A stretch of DNA of 64,000 nt from Amorphophallus konjac (GCA_022559845.1 CM040121.1:509310566-509374565); one strand, 5' to 3'. Shown: positions 32,654-43,914, counted from the stretch's first letter. The notes: generated by a model from the sequence alone, not told the origin. Translations and numbers: made by a program.

Positions 32654-34156
32654 CCCTCTCCCTCCTACTCAAATCACCAAAGTCCAAGGAGCACTTCAAC
32701 TCCATCATCCCCACCCGGTCAATCCAAGACCCCAATCACACATTCCCCACCATTTCCCATCTCTCCTACCCCAACCACTACATTTACACCCCACCTCCAA
32801 GTCTACTCCACAACCATAGGTCCCCATACCCAATTGGGCCCCATGGCCAACTCTCCACCTAGGCCCGTGGTAACCCCCACCACTACCTCTCCATCACCCC
32901 CAAAAGGGGACACTCCTCCCAAAACCAATCAACCCAAACCCCTTCAACCCACCCATCTTCCTCTCCCTACCCCAATCCAACTCCCACCAAAGCCTCCACT
33001 ACTACCCTTACCTATCCTAACCCAAGTTCCCCACTACCTACCACCCCGAATACACTATGCCCCAATCATCACCACACCCTCAAAAGCCCCTCTCACCTCC
33101 TTGGAAGAAGAACCCATACCCCACCCCATAGTGGTGAACACTCCAAACCCACTCCCCACCTTGGAGGAAACCCAAGTCCAAGTTGAAAAAGAAACATCAC
33201 ACGATGGTCTTCCCCTTACATCACCCTCTCTAGTTGGGACCAAGCTCATCTTAGGAGAACCCCTTGTTAGTTGGCTAAAGGAGAGCCCAATAGGAGAGAT
33301 CATGGACCACAATTTCCCACCCATGAAGGAAAACCATCCCATAGTGCCCATCTCCTCTTATCACACCATAATCCAAAACTCCTACCAAGTGGAAACCTTA
33401 GAGGACCTTCTCAAGGGCATAGCATGGCAATTAGAGATGACTAGCATGTTGACCCCTATGGTTGAACAACCTAGGAGCCTTAACCTCCTAAACCTATGCA
33501 TAGGATCTATCACCTCGGTTTGCACCATTGGTTGCTACACTAGCGACCTCCTTCTATTCCTCCCTACACCCGATGAGCCCAACCTTCTCCTCGATTTAGA
33601 ACTTCTTATCTCGGGTAGAAAGCCAAGCCCTCCACTCATGGCCAACCCACTTGCCAAGAACATTGGCCCAACTATCATGGAGAAGGATGACTTAGCACCT
33701 TTTGAGGATCTTGAGGACATGGAGTTCCTCCCCCTAGGTAACCCATTTTATGATCCATATGATCCATTCCAATGGGAGTCAAGAGACTCATGTGACCCAA
33801 ACACTTTATCCACCACCCACCTTTCCCTACACCAACTCACCATGTTTGACCCAATCCACTCCATCCTAGACCTGGGTTACACCTTGGGAGCCATGACCTT
33901 GGGCCACATATCCCTAGGTAATGAGGTTGTGCTCCACCCCATGATGACCACATTCTTAGATCCGTTCGATCCTTTCCAATGGGAGTTCAAAGGTTGTCCC
34001 ACACCTATACACATGGAAGTCACCCTTAGGAAAAATATGCATGTGTCTAGACTTACCACACCACGAGGGGTCCATTCATTCATACCACCCACATGTCAAG
34101 TAGAAAGCATGAGTGGCCCATATTCGGATGTAATGGTCCACCTTCACTCATCATGA
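32654..34156 (+). CDS. Element C unrecognised-domain ORF
   Basis: Open in the gag frame directly after the gag stop; the first ATG is at 32843. Residues 1-120 are a Pro/Thr-rich linker. The shared domain follows (33240-33620): GEPLVSWL, VETLEDLLKGI, LCIGSITSVCTIG and LLLFLPTPDEPN. Two DPYDPF/DPFDPF-QWE motifs (about 33755 and 33960) close it. It is more diverged from B, E and F than those are from each other, yet the landmarks are all kept. The last 64 bases overlap the next ORF, which is in the -1 frame. Function unknown. Confidence 0.75.
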   Translation, partial: PSPSYSNHQSPRSTSTPSSPPGQSKTPITHSPPFPISPTPTTTFTPHLQVYSTTIGPHTQLGPMANSPPRPVVTPTTTSPSPPKGDTPPKTNQPKPLQPTHLPLPTPIQLPPKPPLLPLPILTQVPHYLPPRIHYAPIITTPSKAPLTSLEEEPIPHPIVVNTPNPLPTLEETQVQVEKETSHDGLPLTSPSLVGTKLILGEPLVSWLKESPIGEIMDHNFPPMKENHPIVPISSYHTIIQNSYQVETLEDLLKGIAWQLEMTSMLTPMVEQPRSLNLLNLCIGSITSVCTIGCYTSDLLLFLPTPDEPNLLLDLELLISGRKPSPPLMANPLAKNIGPTIMEKDDLAPFEDLEDMEFLPLGNPFYDPYDPFQWESRDSCDPNTLSTTHLSLHQLTMFDPIHSILDLGYTLGAMTLGHISLGNEVVLHPMMTTFLDPFDPFQWEFKGCPTPIHMEVTLRKNMHVSRLTTPRGVHSFIPPTCQVESMSGPYSDVMVHLHSS

Positions 34157-35049
34157 GTCTTAAGCATGATAGGAGCATTCTTGGATGTCCGGGTCCCCCG
34201 GAATTTGTCACCCTCATAGATGACCGGAACACCTACGGATGCCCCGACCCTCCAACCTTTGTTAGAAAGTCCATACTTGATAGGGCCACTTTTGGTTGCC
34301 CCGGCCCACCGAGGTTCATCAAGGTCCATATGGCATCATGGCATGATAGGTCCATCTATGGTTGTCCAGGTCCACCCATCACCCCTAGAATGTCAACATT
34401 CACAAAATTGCATGAAAACCTTCGCAAGCACGTTAGCAAGGAAAATGAGATCTATAAAAGGCAGGTTGACTCCCTTCGGCGTCACCAAGAATCCCATGTA
34501 GGTGACTTTGTGATGGTGAGGGAGGAGAGGCTCTCCCCGAGAGTCATCTCCAACTTGAGGCCACGTGGGGCTGGTCCCTTCCAGGTCCTGAGGCGCATTG
34601 GTGCTAATGCCGATGAGTTAGATCTCCCCAAGGAGTATGGAGTGAGTCCCACATTCAATGCAGCCGACCTAGTGCCATATAAGGGACCCACGGTAGGACC
34701 CAGTGAGGATATTGAGTCTATTCCCTCCATTGAGAGAGCACCCACCTGTGAGGAGAGACTACCAGCCAAGAGAGCCCAGCGTGAGCGCATTGAACGAATA
34801 TTGGATGAACATGTCACTACCACCAGGAGCAAGGTATATGAGCGCTATCTCGGCAGGTGGATGGATCGGTCTCGTTCAGAAGACTTGTGGGTAGTACCAC
34901 TTCTACACCCTCCAAGGACGGAAGGACACTTACTCGACGGAGTCGAGTTCTCCGCACCCCGGGAGTATGATGGGGACATCACCCCCCATTCCCATGTTCA
35001 CAGCTCGTCTCCTCGCCCCGGTTGCATCCGGCATGGTCTAGTTATTTAA
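34093..35049 (+). CDS. Element C GCPGPP repeats, integrase C-terminal domain and degenerate chromodomain
   Basis: 318 codons. Residues 12-95 hold five copies of (D-R-x-x-F/Y/L)-GC(P/N)(G/D)PP at 18-22 residue spacing. A basic helical linker follows (about 105-125). Residues about 128-195 form the integrase C-terminal domain (GDFVMVREERLSPRVISNL, RGAGPFQVLRRIGANA, LDLPKEYGVSPTFNAADLVPY). A chromodomain-like part follows (RIERILDEHVTT, YERYLGRWMDRSRSEDLW) whose core aromatic pattern is partly lost compared with B. The last ~27 codons are in the LTR. No catalytic integrase residues are present. It overlaps the upstream ORF by 64 bases, so expression could need re-initiation, splicing or frameshifting. 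Confidence 0.85.
   Translation: MSSRKHEWPIFGCNGPPSLIMSLKHDRSILGCPGPPEFVTLIDDRNTYGCPDPPTFVRKSILDRATFGCPGPPRFIKVHMASWHDRSIYGCPGPPITPRMSTFTKLHENLRKHVSKENEIYKRQVDSLRRHQESHVGDFVMVREERLSPRVISNLRPRGAGPFQVLRRIGANADELDLPKEYGVSPTFNAADLVPYKGPTVGPSEDIESIPSIERAPTCEERLPAKRAQRERIERILDEHVTTTRSKVYERYLGRWMDRSRSEDLWVVPLLHPPRTEGHLLDGVEFSAPREYDGDITPHSHVHSSSPRPGCIRHGLVI
34126..34377 (+). repeat. Five tandem GCPGPP units in element C
   Basis: Codons for GCNGPP, GCPGPP, GCPDPP, GCPGPP and GCPGPP at residues 12, 31, 49, 68 and 90 of the ORF starting at 34093. Each has Asp-Arg about five residues before, except the first. DNA identity between units is imperfect. Confidence 0.85.
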
Positions 35050-37358
35050 TTTTGAGTCCTATGTAATTTTTATTTGAGTCATCTGATGTATTTTCCCTTT
35101 TATTTGAGTCATGTCCCTAGGTATTTTGTTTATTCCTCTAGGTTAAGTGTCATTAGATTGTTTAGAATGGTTATTGGGCCCAATTCTTTGGGCTAGGCCC
35201 AGGGGCGCCCCTACCCCCTTGGTCTTTGGTCATTGTAGTAAGAGTCAGGGACTTTTGTAGAAATGTGGGTTGCCTATATATAGGACCCCATTTCCCCCAT
35301 TTCAACTAATGAATCAATGAATGAAAAACTTACCATTTTGAGAGTTTACACTTCTTATCTAGTGGAGATATTCCATTTTTTGGGTGAGAGACCCTAGGGG
35401 AGAGATTCCCCACCCATCCCTCTCTTAATCTCTCTTTTTCACTCCCCTTTCTCTCTCCTCCACACCTAATTTTGAAAATTTTCTCTCTCCTCCCTTCCCA
35501 ACCACAACTCTCCCACCTACCTCCATTAAAGACCACTCCCCTTTCCCACACATCCGATTACTCCACCCCTAGTCCCAAGAGAGCTTCCACCAATCCTAGC
35601 TCCACCTCCCAACCCCCAACTACCCCACCCACTTCTCCAAGCACCCTTCCCACTACCCAAAGCAGCCCTCCACCTTCCCAAGGCACCTCTTCCCATCCCC
35701 AAGACCACCATTGACCACCCCACATTAAAGGAAATTCAAACTCACATGCCCTCCACCCACTTGTGCCCCCCCCACCTTCCTCCTTCTCCCTCCAAGCCCA
35801 AATTCGTTGCTCCTCCTCCCACCACCTGTTAGACCCCCTTCCAGACCCTATTCTTCCCCTCCCACACCTTGGAACACCCCCTCCTAGACCCCCTCACAGC
35901 CAGGGTTCTCCCCACACTCATCCACCTCCATTTCCCCTCCCATATACCCCATTTCCCCCACCATCTTCAACCTCCAATTTTCAGTTCGCTAGTAGCAGAA
36001 GAGTAGCAATTTGCAGAGGCGACCCCGACCACATCCCAGAGAATCTGAAAGCCCAAGAGGTATCCACGGAATCGTCTACCTGTCTTCTTCGCAACAGCAG
36101 TAATCTCATCCCCTTTCGAGCTTCGAGCTGACCGGGAGATCCGTTCTTCTACAACTGCGCAGAGCTGCCCCTGCTGAGCACCTGAGCCATAGTAAAAGCT
36201 CTGCCACGACGAACCTAGGAAGATTCAGGCCACAAGGTCTTCTACAAAATTTTTTCTCTTCCTGTCTACTTTCAGAATCAAGAAGTGGAACTTCTATCGA
36301 CATCTTTGGACCATAGTTATCATTTTTCTCCCTCGGGTATGCGGTTCAGCTTCCCACAGCCTGCACCAACCTGTCATCAGTGTTTAGAGTCCCCTGGTCC
36401 TCTTCGGCATCGTTTGGCTTCCCCGTTAGTTTTTATGCGAAGAGGACTCATCCACGATTCCAAAAACTCCAGCGGTGCTTGATTCTGAGTTCGGGAGCTG
36501 ATGGGGCATCCTCTGCAACCTGCTGTTGGCCGCCAGAAGCTGTCAGTCCAAGAATCTGCCTCCCTGCTCGGGCCTCCACCCAGACCAGCGTCGGCGCCAG
36601 AAGAAATCAAAAAAAATTGGACGACTTCCCTGGCCTCCTACAAAGATTTTCCAGGTGGTTTCATCCCCAACAAAATTCGGCATCAGTCGCAGCAACTATT
36701 TCTTCGATCATCTGTCAGCACCCATAGAACGTGGACAGAACCGGCGACCTCCCATCTTCGGTGTTCCTCTCTCAAGTTCCCCTCCCCGCTTGGCCGGCTG
36801 AAGGGCCCTCCCTATGTGGAGATAGTTTTAGTTGTAGTATCACTTAACCCCCACCCCAAGATCCCCCTCCTTTGAGAGGTGTAGTATTGTAATCATTTGG
36901 GCAGGTCAAGCTACCCCGACGCGGCGTGTGGGGATCCACCCGCCTCCCCGCTCGCCCTCGTCTCCGAGTGGGACCGGTTTCTTCAAACCGGTCGAGTAAG
37001 TGCTCCAAACTTTACCCTAATTTGTTCTTGTTCTTTCAATATTAGTTCATAAACTCCGCTGGCCGTGAATGAGAGCCCGATCCTTAAGCTCCTTTGCTAT
37101 AAGTGATCACCGTGGGAAAAGAGTGGAACCCGTGCCCTCGGCACGACGTCGGCTCCCTTGAATTGGGCTGCCATTACCCTTGGGAATCCACTTAGGCCTT
37201 GCTGGCCCTCTACCAGCAAGGGCCCTGCCCCCACAACCTCCACTTGGCATTGCCAAGTTACCCCGGGTCTTGGTGAGCATCGGGTGAGCGGTCGCCGACA
37301 TCGGTCCGTTTGATTGCGATTGTGCTTGTTTGTTTAAGTCCTAGGTTGTGTCACATCA
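34968..37358 (+). repeat. Element C 3' LTR
   Basis: 2391 bp, matching 29660-32051. TATATATA is at 35275-35282. It is followed by duplication CCGTC (37359-37363). No strong polypurine tract precedes it; the closest is CCCCGGGAG. Confidence 0.95.
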
Positions 37359-37363
37359 CCGTC

Positions 37364-38510
37364 AGAGTCCTGTGACGCATCTAGGGTAGACCGTCAAGCA
37401 CTGGGTTGCCCCGGGTGGGTTGCAACCCCATTTCTGTTCCGACCGTGGTCGCCGTGCGACGGTGCCGGTACGTGGGGTGGTCCCCGTACGTCGTCGGATG
37501 CGGACGTGATTTTCCGTTGACTTGAGAGTCTACTCCTTCAGTGACCCTCCACTCGTCGTAGCCCACCAGTACGCGGTGCTGGTCTCACCATGGAATGGTC
37601 TACGGGCCGACCCTTAGAGATGGTTTTTAGACTGGTTTCCGTCGGGCCCCACGTCTGTAGTCAGAGTCCGGGTAAGGGGAAAACCAGTCAGAGGGCAAGA
37701 CCAGGGACGCGCAGTCTGTGTGTGCACACGTGGTTGGGGGCAGTTGGACACACGCTGACGAGCGTGACCCCAGCTAGTCACTTATTTGCGGTACTTGTTC
37801 GGTGTCCGTGCCTCGGGTAGGCACTACCACGTCAGGCAGTTCTCCTGCGGTGCGGTGTAAGTCGTCAGGGGACGCTACTGGGAGTTACTTCTGTCGAGTC
37901 GGGAGTGTCAGGCTGTCCGTCGTTACGACTTCGACCTTCGTGTTTCATCGTGTTGACCGTTGCATTTCGGTCTTCCCACCGTGGTGCGTGTGTCGGCTTG
38001 CGTGCCGTGAGACCGGTGTTTTGTAGTGGCAGGGCTTCCTTTTCGAGGTATTCGCTTACTGCTAGCGTAGCGATTTCTCCGTTTGCAAGGTAGGGTTCGA
38101 GTGATCCCTACTGAGTCTTGTTCCGAGACTCATTCCCTGCGTGTTTTCACCGTGTTTCAGGCGAGGCGCGGCTTCAGGGGAGTTTGTCTGAGGCTCAGCG
38201 CTGTTCAGGTGCCCAGCGTTAGTGCCAGAGGTTAGAGCCGGGGTATGCCCCGTGTAGCTGTACTTTCTTTTCTTGTCTCTGTACTAGTTATGGACTATTG
38301 TTGTTATTTTATTGTTATCTTGTGGACCATGTAAAATGTTAATTCATTTCCTGCTTATTTATATAACTGTTTAATTTCTGTAATTATTTATGATACTTGT
38401 GTAGTTTCCACACCATCCTTCTAACCCTTCCGAGTCTTCGGACTCGTGGGTGGCGGTGCGAGTCTCGGGTTATCGGGTCTTCCCGATAATCGGATTCTCG
38501 GGTCGTTACA
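37364..38510 (+). repeat. Element D 3' LTR, second part
   Basis: Resumes inside palindrome unit 13 and continues to GGTCGTTACA, matching 22150-23314. It is followed by duplication CTCAA. Confidence 0.93.
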
Positions 38511-38515
38511 CTCAA

Positions 38516-39693
38516 AGGTCTACAACATATAATTATTTCAGATCCATCCAGTAGACGGATTAGAAATGAAAATGACTGTTCCCAAGGTTTTTTTACTGAC
38601 TCGGATTATAGATAGTCAGGAAAGAACATGATCTGCCTGAGACTGAATTTTAACCGACCTAAAAATGATGGATCTAGACTCTGAGAAAATTATGGGTTGA
38701 AGAGAGGGATGTGAGGAACACGTATGATTTTTTTGGGAATTTTTGGAGAAGGCTAATGGGTTGGGAAAAATACGACAACATGACACTATCCCGCAGATCT
38801 GCTTATGGGTAGACTATCAGGGGTGGAACTAAAATTACGGAAAAAATACTAAACGAAGACGAAATGACACGAAATTTGAACTGGGGTTGGGGGATGATAA
38901 GAGGAACAAACCCTCAAAATTGGATCTCGAACTAATATCCTGATTGGGAGATAAAATTTCGGCTTCAAGCTTCTTTCCAGGGGTGGACAGAACTCCGACG
39001 AGGCGGCTGTGGCGGCGCGATGGCGGCTCGATGGCGGCGGCGGCAGCGGTGCTGAGCTTCTCACTCAGAGAGGGGGTAATTGAGAGGCTTCACACCTCTA
39101 AAATTCGGAGCTATCACAACTCCAAGGGGGGGAGAGAGTGCCATTGGGCAAATATAGCAACAAATGAAATTTTTTCTTCATTAATTGTTAAGGAATTCAC
39201 AAAATATATGGGTTATATAGAAATGAAAAAAAGACATAAACTACCCCTAGATCTAGGGTTAGGGAGGGGTAAACTAGGGATAGGATAATTAATCTCCCAT
39301 GTGGTCAAATGACCAAATTAAATAAAATCCAACAAGGAATAAACAATATCAAAGGGGGGAGCATCTTGGACTTTGCTTGGTTCAAGTTTGAATTTTCTTC
39401 CACCTTGTCCCCCCCTTGGTCCAAGTCCAATCTTGGACTTTAAACTAGCCCCACATGGGCCCTAGATCTTAGGTGGACCAATGGAAAAGTGGGTGGGGGC
39501 CCTGCTGGACCTACTGACATTTTACATAGAAACCCAAAGACCTTTTTGCAAAGAAACTCAAAGATTTCTAATGACTCACCCTTTGGCTTATAATGCCTTA
39601 CAATTGCAAACCCAATTAGCCAAGGATACAAATAGAAACAAAAGGACATAAATGTTAAAATAAAATGTTAGTGCCCGGTGTTGATTCCCATCA
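38516..39693 (-). repeat. Element E 5' LTR, outer part
   Basis: Continues the LTR broken at 20690 (AGGTCTACAACATAT aligns with AGATCTAATACATAT of F). It ends GATTCCCATCA, so the minus-strand start is TGATGGGAATC. A minus-strand TATA-like TATATAA lies at 39213-39219. Confidence 0.88.
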
Positions 39694-39878
39694 GGTGTAC
39701 CAGATCACGCCTGGCAAATGTCAACAAGGTCGGTCAGTGGTACGCACTTAGCACGCCACGGATCGCATGTCCCAGCGTGTGCTGCAACGTACCGTGCAAT
39801 CTAGTACGACACACACACACGAGACGTGCGATCCAGTTCCTGATATGTGCGGGTCACCTTCAAATGGGAGGCGACGGT
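39694..39878. other. Short spacer between elements E and H
   Basis: 185 bases with no feature beyond a short ACACACACAC run. It belongs to neither LTR and may be a relic of an older element or of the original target DNA. Confidence 0.5.
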
Positions 39879-40628
39879 TGTAGACATACCATTCTTGACA
39901 TTATCGTGAGTAAATCTCATGTTACACCATTATTATCCCAAAGTGGTTCGTACATTTGAGTTGTTTGAGTGATTTCCTATTTTTCTGGTATTTTTCCCAA
40001 TTTTTAGAATTTTTTCGAGAAAAAGTCTTAAACGTAATTGCCGAGGGTGACGCCTTCTTTTAAAGGCGTCACTCACACAATACGCCTTCTTGAGCCCACG
40101 TGCAACACGCCGTCGGCACCAGCCACGCCGTTCAGTAATAAATCCAAAATAAGAACACGTCTTGCTGACCAGACGCGATCTTCAAAACTCGAGGTTAGGC
40201 ATCGAAACCACCCGCTTTCAATGCTTACTTTCAATGCTGTCAGTGCCTTTCGGTGCCGTATTTATGGACAAGTATTGACGAGTTTAAAGAACGTGTCCTG
40301 TATAGGGGACACGTCTATTTAAATAAAATTAAAAAAATTTATCTTTAACTAGTGAACGCGTAAGGTCAACGGGACGTGTTCACGTTAACACATCCTTGAT
40401 CCCAGATGTGTTCATCACAAATTTCCCTATAAATAGAAGACCCCCTCACACGAAATCAAGGGCTTCAAAAATCTTGAAGGAGGAGAGAAAATTCTGCCAA
40501 ATTCACTTTCTAAGCCCGCGAGTTCCTAAGGGAAGGTCCTGTCGGATTTTTGAGTGCTCGCACGCATAAGAGAAGGTAGTTTCATCCCACCGTCCATCCA
40601 CGCCGTCCTCACGCGGCCAAAGCCCTCC
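39879..40628 (+). repeat. Element H 5' LTR, first part
   Basis: Its start is similar to the A LTR (TGTAGACA...TTGACATTA...GAGT-AATCTCAT). It contains perfect palindromes: GTGACGCCTT/AAGGCGTCAC (about 40048-40072) and ACGTGTCC/GGACACGT (about 40290-40312). TATAAATA is at 40428-40435. It is interrupted by F. Confidence 0.88.
40428..40435 (+). promoter_or_regulatory. TATA box of element H LTR
   Basis: TATAAATA in a CCC...GAAGACC context, followed by a leader-like sequence. Confidence 0.6.
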
Positions 40629-42603
40629 TGATGCGGGACGGACAGCGGACTCGACTCCAAGTTGATATGCAATCCTTGAACTCTAAACAAGATCGCGATC
40701 ATCCCTAAGCGAGGGAAGCGTACGGACTTCCGCCGTTGAGAAACCGGCAGTGAGCTAGGGTGGTCGGCTCTCTCTCGTGCCTGGATCGGGTCACAGGACG
40801 GGTCTCGCTCTCTCTCGCAGTGGTGATGAAAGTAAAGCGAGCTAATATCCTATCACATGCAGCGACATATAAACATATACAAGATAAGAAAAGTGCCTAC
40901 GAGGAGGGTAGCGAGTGTACCTCCACGCTCCGAGCGTGGGGAAGACTTCCCGGCCAAGTACGGTAACTCCCGGTACAATGGTAAAAGTTTAATTACAGCA
41001 GTGAATTATATTACCCACTCCACACAGGGAGGTAAAGGGCTACAAGTGTGCCTGAGAGGACTGATCTTGGGTTGATGGGCAGCAAGCCGGAAGGGTGTTC
41101 GGGCCGAAGAAGGGCTGCTGGTCCGACTCGGCACTATTCCAACTCAGCTCGACTCGGTTCTGCTCGCCGGACAGCCAGCAATGGCCTCCAAAGGGACGTC
41201 ATCCTCCTGAGATCTTCTAAAGGCGGCACTTGGCTGGGACGATGGCGGGACGTCCCTAGTCGACTCCCTGAAGTAGCGGTTCCTAAAATTGAGATTTGAT
41301 ATTTTTCAAATTTTAACTTGTTGCTGCTTCTACAGGTCTGTTCACGGAACAGATTTGCGCGACCCAGCGACAAGAAATATAGCTCTCAGATCCGGAGGGG
41401 GATCGAGACGTGGTTGGTGCTGTTGGAAAGAGGACTCACAGATCTAATACATATATTTTTTTCTTGTCGACCCAAAAAAAGGATTAGAAATGAAAACCTA
41501 TGCAAACTACGGGATTTCCTGTGGATCTGGTTACAGGCTATCAGGACAGAAATGGGTCTGCCTGAAGATGATTTTTGGCTGGAGGGTAAGGGAATTTTAT
41601 GGGTGCTTCAAAAATTACTGGTGGAAGGGGTAGATGTTAGGAACATTTGGGAATTTTTATGGATTTTCTAAAAATTGATAATGAGGTGGGAAAATTATGA
41701 TGAGGGGACACTATCCCGTAGATCTACAAACTGGCAGATTACTGGGGGAAGACCATAAATACGAGAAAAATATCAAACGAAGGCTAAATGGCACAAAATT
41801 TGAACTGGAGATTAGGGGTGACAGGGAGAACAAACGCTCAAAGTTTGGGTTCGATCAGACAACAGTAAAAAAAGATAAAATTTCAGCTTTGAGGTTCTAT
41901 CCTGATTTGGACAGAACTCCGGCGATGGCAGTGGCGACGCGATGGCGGCTCGATGGTAGCGGCGGCGACGGCGCTGAGCTTCACACTCAGGAAGGGGGTT
42001 GGAAGGGAAGCCTCATACCTCACAAGATCTGCAGAAATCCATCTGTAAGGGGGAGAGAGGAGAGAGACAAGGGGCGCCCTTGGGCATTGCTTAGCAATTT
42101 CATAAATTTTTCATCATTAATTCTAGTAAAATGAGAAATACATGGTATTTATATGAAATACAAAATGACCCTAACTAACCTCAGATCTAGGATTAGAGAG
42201 GGGTATTCAAGGGACATCACATATAATCCCATGTGGTCAAAAAAAATAAAAATTAAAATATGTTCTAGTGGAAGGGGGCGCCCCTTGGACTTTAAGGCAT
42301 TCCAACTTTGACTTTTTAATCCAATTGTCCCCTTGAATGGTCAAGCCCTTCAAGAAGCCACCTAAGACATTTGACCATCCCCACATGGACCCCAAGATGC
42401 CACTTGGACCAATGAGGAAGGGGTGGAGGGTCCTGCAGGGCCTACATGGACTTTTACACAAAAACCCAAAGATCCTTAAGGAATAACAAATTGGCTTATA
42501 AAGCCTTATAATTGCAAACCTACTTTCCCAAGGATATAAATAAAAACTAAAATGACACAAATGCAAATAAAATGTGGGTGGTCTTGCTCTGATATCTCCA
42601 TCA
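40629..42603 (-). repeat. Element F 3' LTR (left copy)
   Basis: Ends TGATGCGGG...CTCCATCA on the plus strand. A minus-strand TATA (ATATAAATA) lies at 42146-42154. Homologous to 44595-46570. Confidence 0.95.
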
Positions 42604-43068
42604 ATTGTCCCCGGGTGGGAAAAACTCGACCCTAAGGGGTGCGGCTGCTCAAGTAGCTCTTGTTGATCCATCACCGAACCTAGAAGCGCGGAGTACGCTC
42701 CACTCCAAGTAATCGACACATGCTCATCCCGTATAGATTCGATATGCACTCGCTGCTGGGGAATGAGGCTAGAGGTGGACACTCCGGGGTGGGGTCACTC
42801 TCAAAAGAGGGAGGCGGCTCAAAGACTCACTAGGAATCACTGCTGGGTCCCTATATGTGACTAGATCTGAGATAGAGAATGGTCAAGCCGATCCCAAATG
42901 CCGACAAGTCTACAATGTACGCAATAGATCTGACTTGCCTCGCACTCGAAAGGGACTGACAACGCGAGCATACAATGACCGACTCGACTCGATGCATGCA
43001 GACTCACTATGCACTCAATCAAGAAAGAAAAAATACGGACTCACACATGACCCTAAACAAACCTTCGG
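42604..43068 (-). pseudogene. Element F integrase C-terminal/chromodomain remnant
   Basis: On the minus strand, 42782 downward reads QQRVHIESIRDEHVSITWSG and then LLGSVMDQQELLEQPHPLGS, a broken chromodomain that aligns with the B tail. It runs into the LTR after GSSFSHPG. Around 42850-42950 a degraded YIVDL...FGIG stretch marks the integrase C-terminal domain. Several frame breaks are present. Confidence 0.65.
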
Positions 43069-43914
43069 TTAGTCCGACCCAAACATATGCAAGGTGGTCC
43101 AGGACATCCGAACGCGCCATGCATACACAAGATGCAACTGGGGGTTGGCGGAATGGGGGACTCCTAGACATCCTAGTATGTCCCTAGCATGCGGTTGCCC
43201 TTTGGGTTTGGGAGGTTTGGGAGGGCTAGGAGAGCCGAATGCTCCTTCTTTATTACCCCTATATGATGACCAAGGAACGGTCCCCGGGCTGAGTGTAAGT
43301 GGACTGGCCCGTGGGAAAGGGGTGTGATAGGGGACTTCCCTAAAGGGGTGGAATTGAGGTTGTGGGCCAAGAGGCCCACTAAGAAAGGGATCGAAGGGAT
43401 CAAAGAATGTGTGACCCCTCGATATGGATTCCCTCATCTCAAGGTCTCATGTGTGGAATTCTAGAAGGTATTGATGGTCACCTTCATCCATGAAGGGAGA
43501 TGGGACGGTGGTCTCATATAGAAAGTACGGTTCCTCCCTTGGGATAAAAGAAATAAAATCAGGCTCGGCCGGTAGGGGGAGGAACAAAAGAACCTCCGTG
43601 GTGACATGGCCCATGGTGTACACTGAGGTAATGGACCCTAAGGCAGGGTGGGTGAAGCTACGACTTGTGGGTTGGTCGAAGCCTCGGGCCAACATATACG
43701 TCAACTTCATTTGTGAGTCTAATCCCATAATAAGGTCATCCAATGTATCAACATGGTGACTAGACCTGAATGTTGTGTGGTAGGAGTTGACGGGTACTAT
43801 TGGTAGTGTAGGGTCCATAGGTTGATAGCAAGGTGGGGTAGGGACCAAGCCTGTCCTAAGCCAGCTAAGAAGTGGCTCGTCTATGTATAGCTTCCCCGTT
43901 AGAGGTACATGCAT
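43069..43914 (-). CDS. Element F unrecognised-domain ORF
   Basis: The minus-strand frame from 43914 to 43069 has one internal stop (43447-43449). Landmarks are DEPLLSWLRTGLVP, VDTLDDLIMGLD, RSFTHPALGSITSVYTMG, IPREEPYFLYET and MDEGDH. After the stop come SRGHTFFDPFDPFLSGP and PPKPPKPKGQP. It is the closest relative of the B and E copies. The gag fragment upstream (44262) is in the same frame, so gag and domain were one ORF, as in C. Confidence 0.7.

Larger units (their letters stand above)
29660..37358 (+). mobile_element. Element C: complete non-autonomous chromovirus-derived LTR element
   Basis: LTRs of 2392 bp (29660-32051) and 2391 bp (34968-37358) flank 2916 bp of internal sequence, with duplication CCGTC. 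Ends are TGATG...CATCA. An initiator-Met primer site is present. The internal region encodes gag, the shared unrecognised domain, five GCPGPP repeats, the integrase C-terminal domain and a degenerate chromodomain. No protease, RT, RNase H or DDE core is present or could fit. It is the best-preserved member of the B/C/E/F group in the window. Confidence 0.95.
20691..38510 (+). mobile_element. Element D: Tekay/Del-type chromovirus, interrupted by element C
   Basis: The LTRs are 20691-23314 and 28239-29659 plus 37364-38510, with ends TGTAA...TTACA and duplication CTCAA. The 4.9-kb internal region has an initiator-Met primer site, one continuous gag-pol frame (broken by nine TAG stops and one frameshift), and a clear polypurine tract. 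Integrase and tail wording (SPRYVGPFVIMERIG, VHDVFHVSMLRKY, RVVDRREQRLRSK) is that of the Tekay/Del lineage. Confidence 0.95.
17804..39693 (-). mobile_element. Element E: non-autonomous chromovirus-derived LTR element, left end off-window
   Basis: It is read on the minus strand. The 5' LTR is at the right (39693 down to 38516, then 20690 down to 19900) and is split by element D. The internal region runs 19899 down to 17804, where block G interrupts it. The order is gag, unrecognised domain, GCPGPP motif and integrase C-terminal remnant, the same as in C and F. The LTR is about 1969 bp without D. The right flank duplication would be GGTGT (39694-39698); the left copy is off-window. Confidence 0.85.

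Noticed and set aside
39694..39878. Possible host exon between E and H.
   Set aside because: Only 185 bases, no coding pattern and no splice context.
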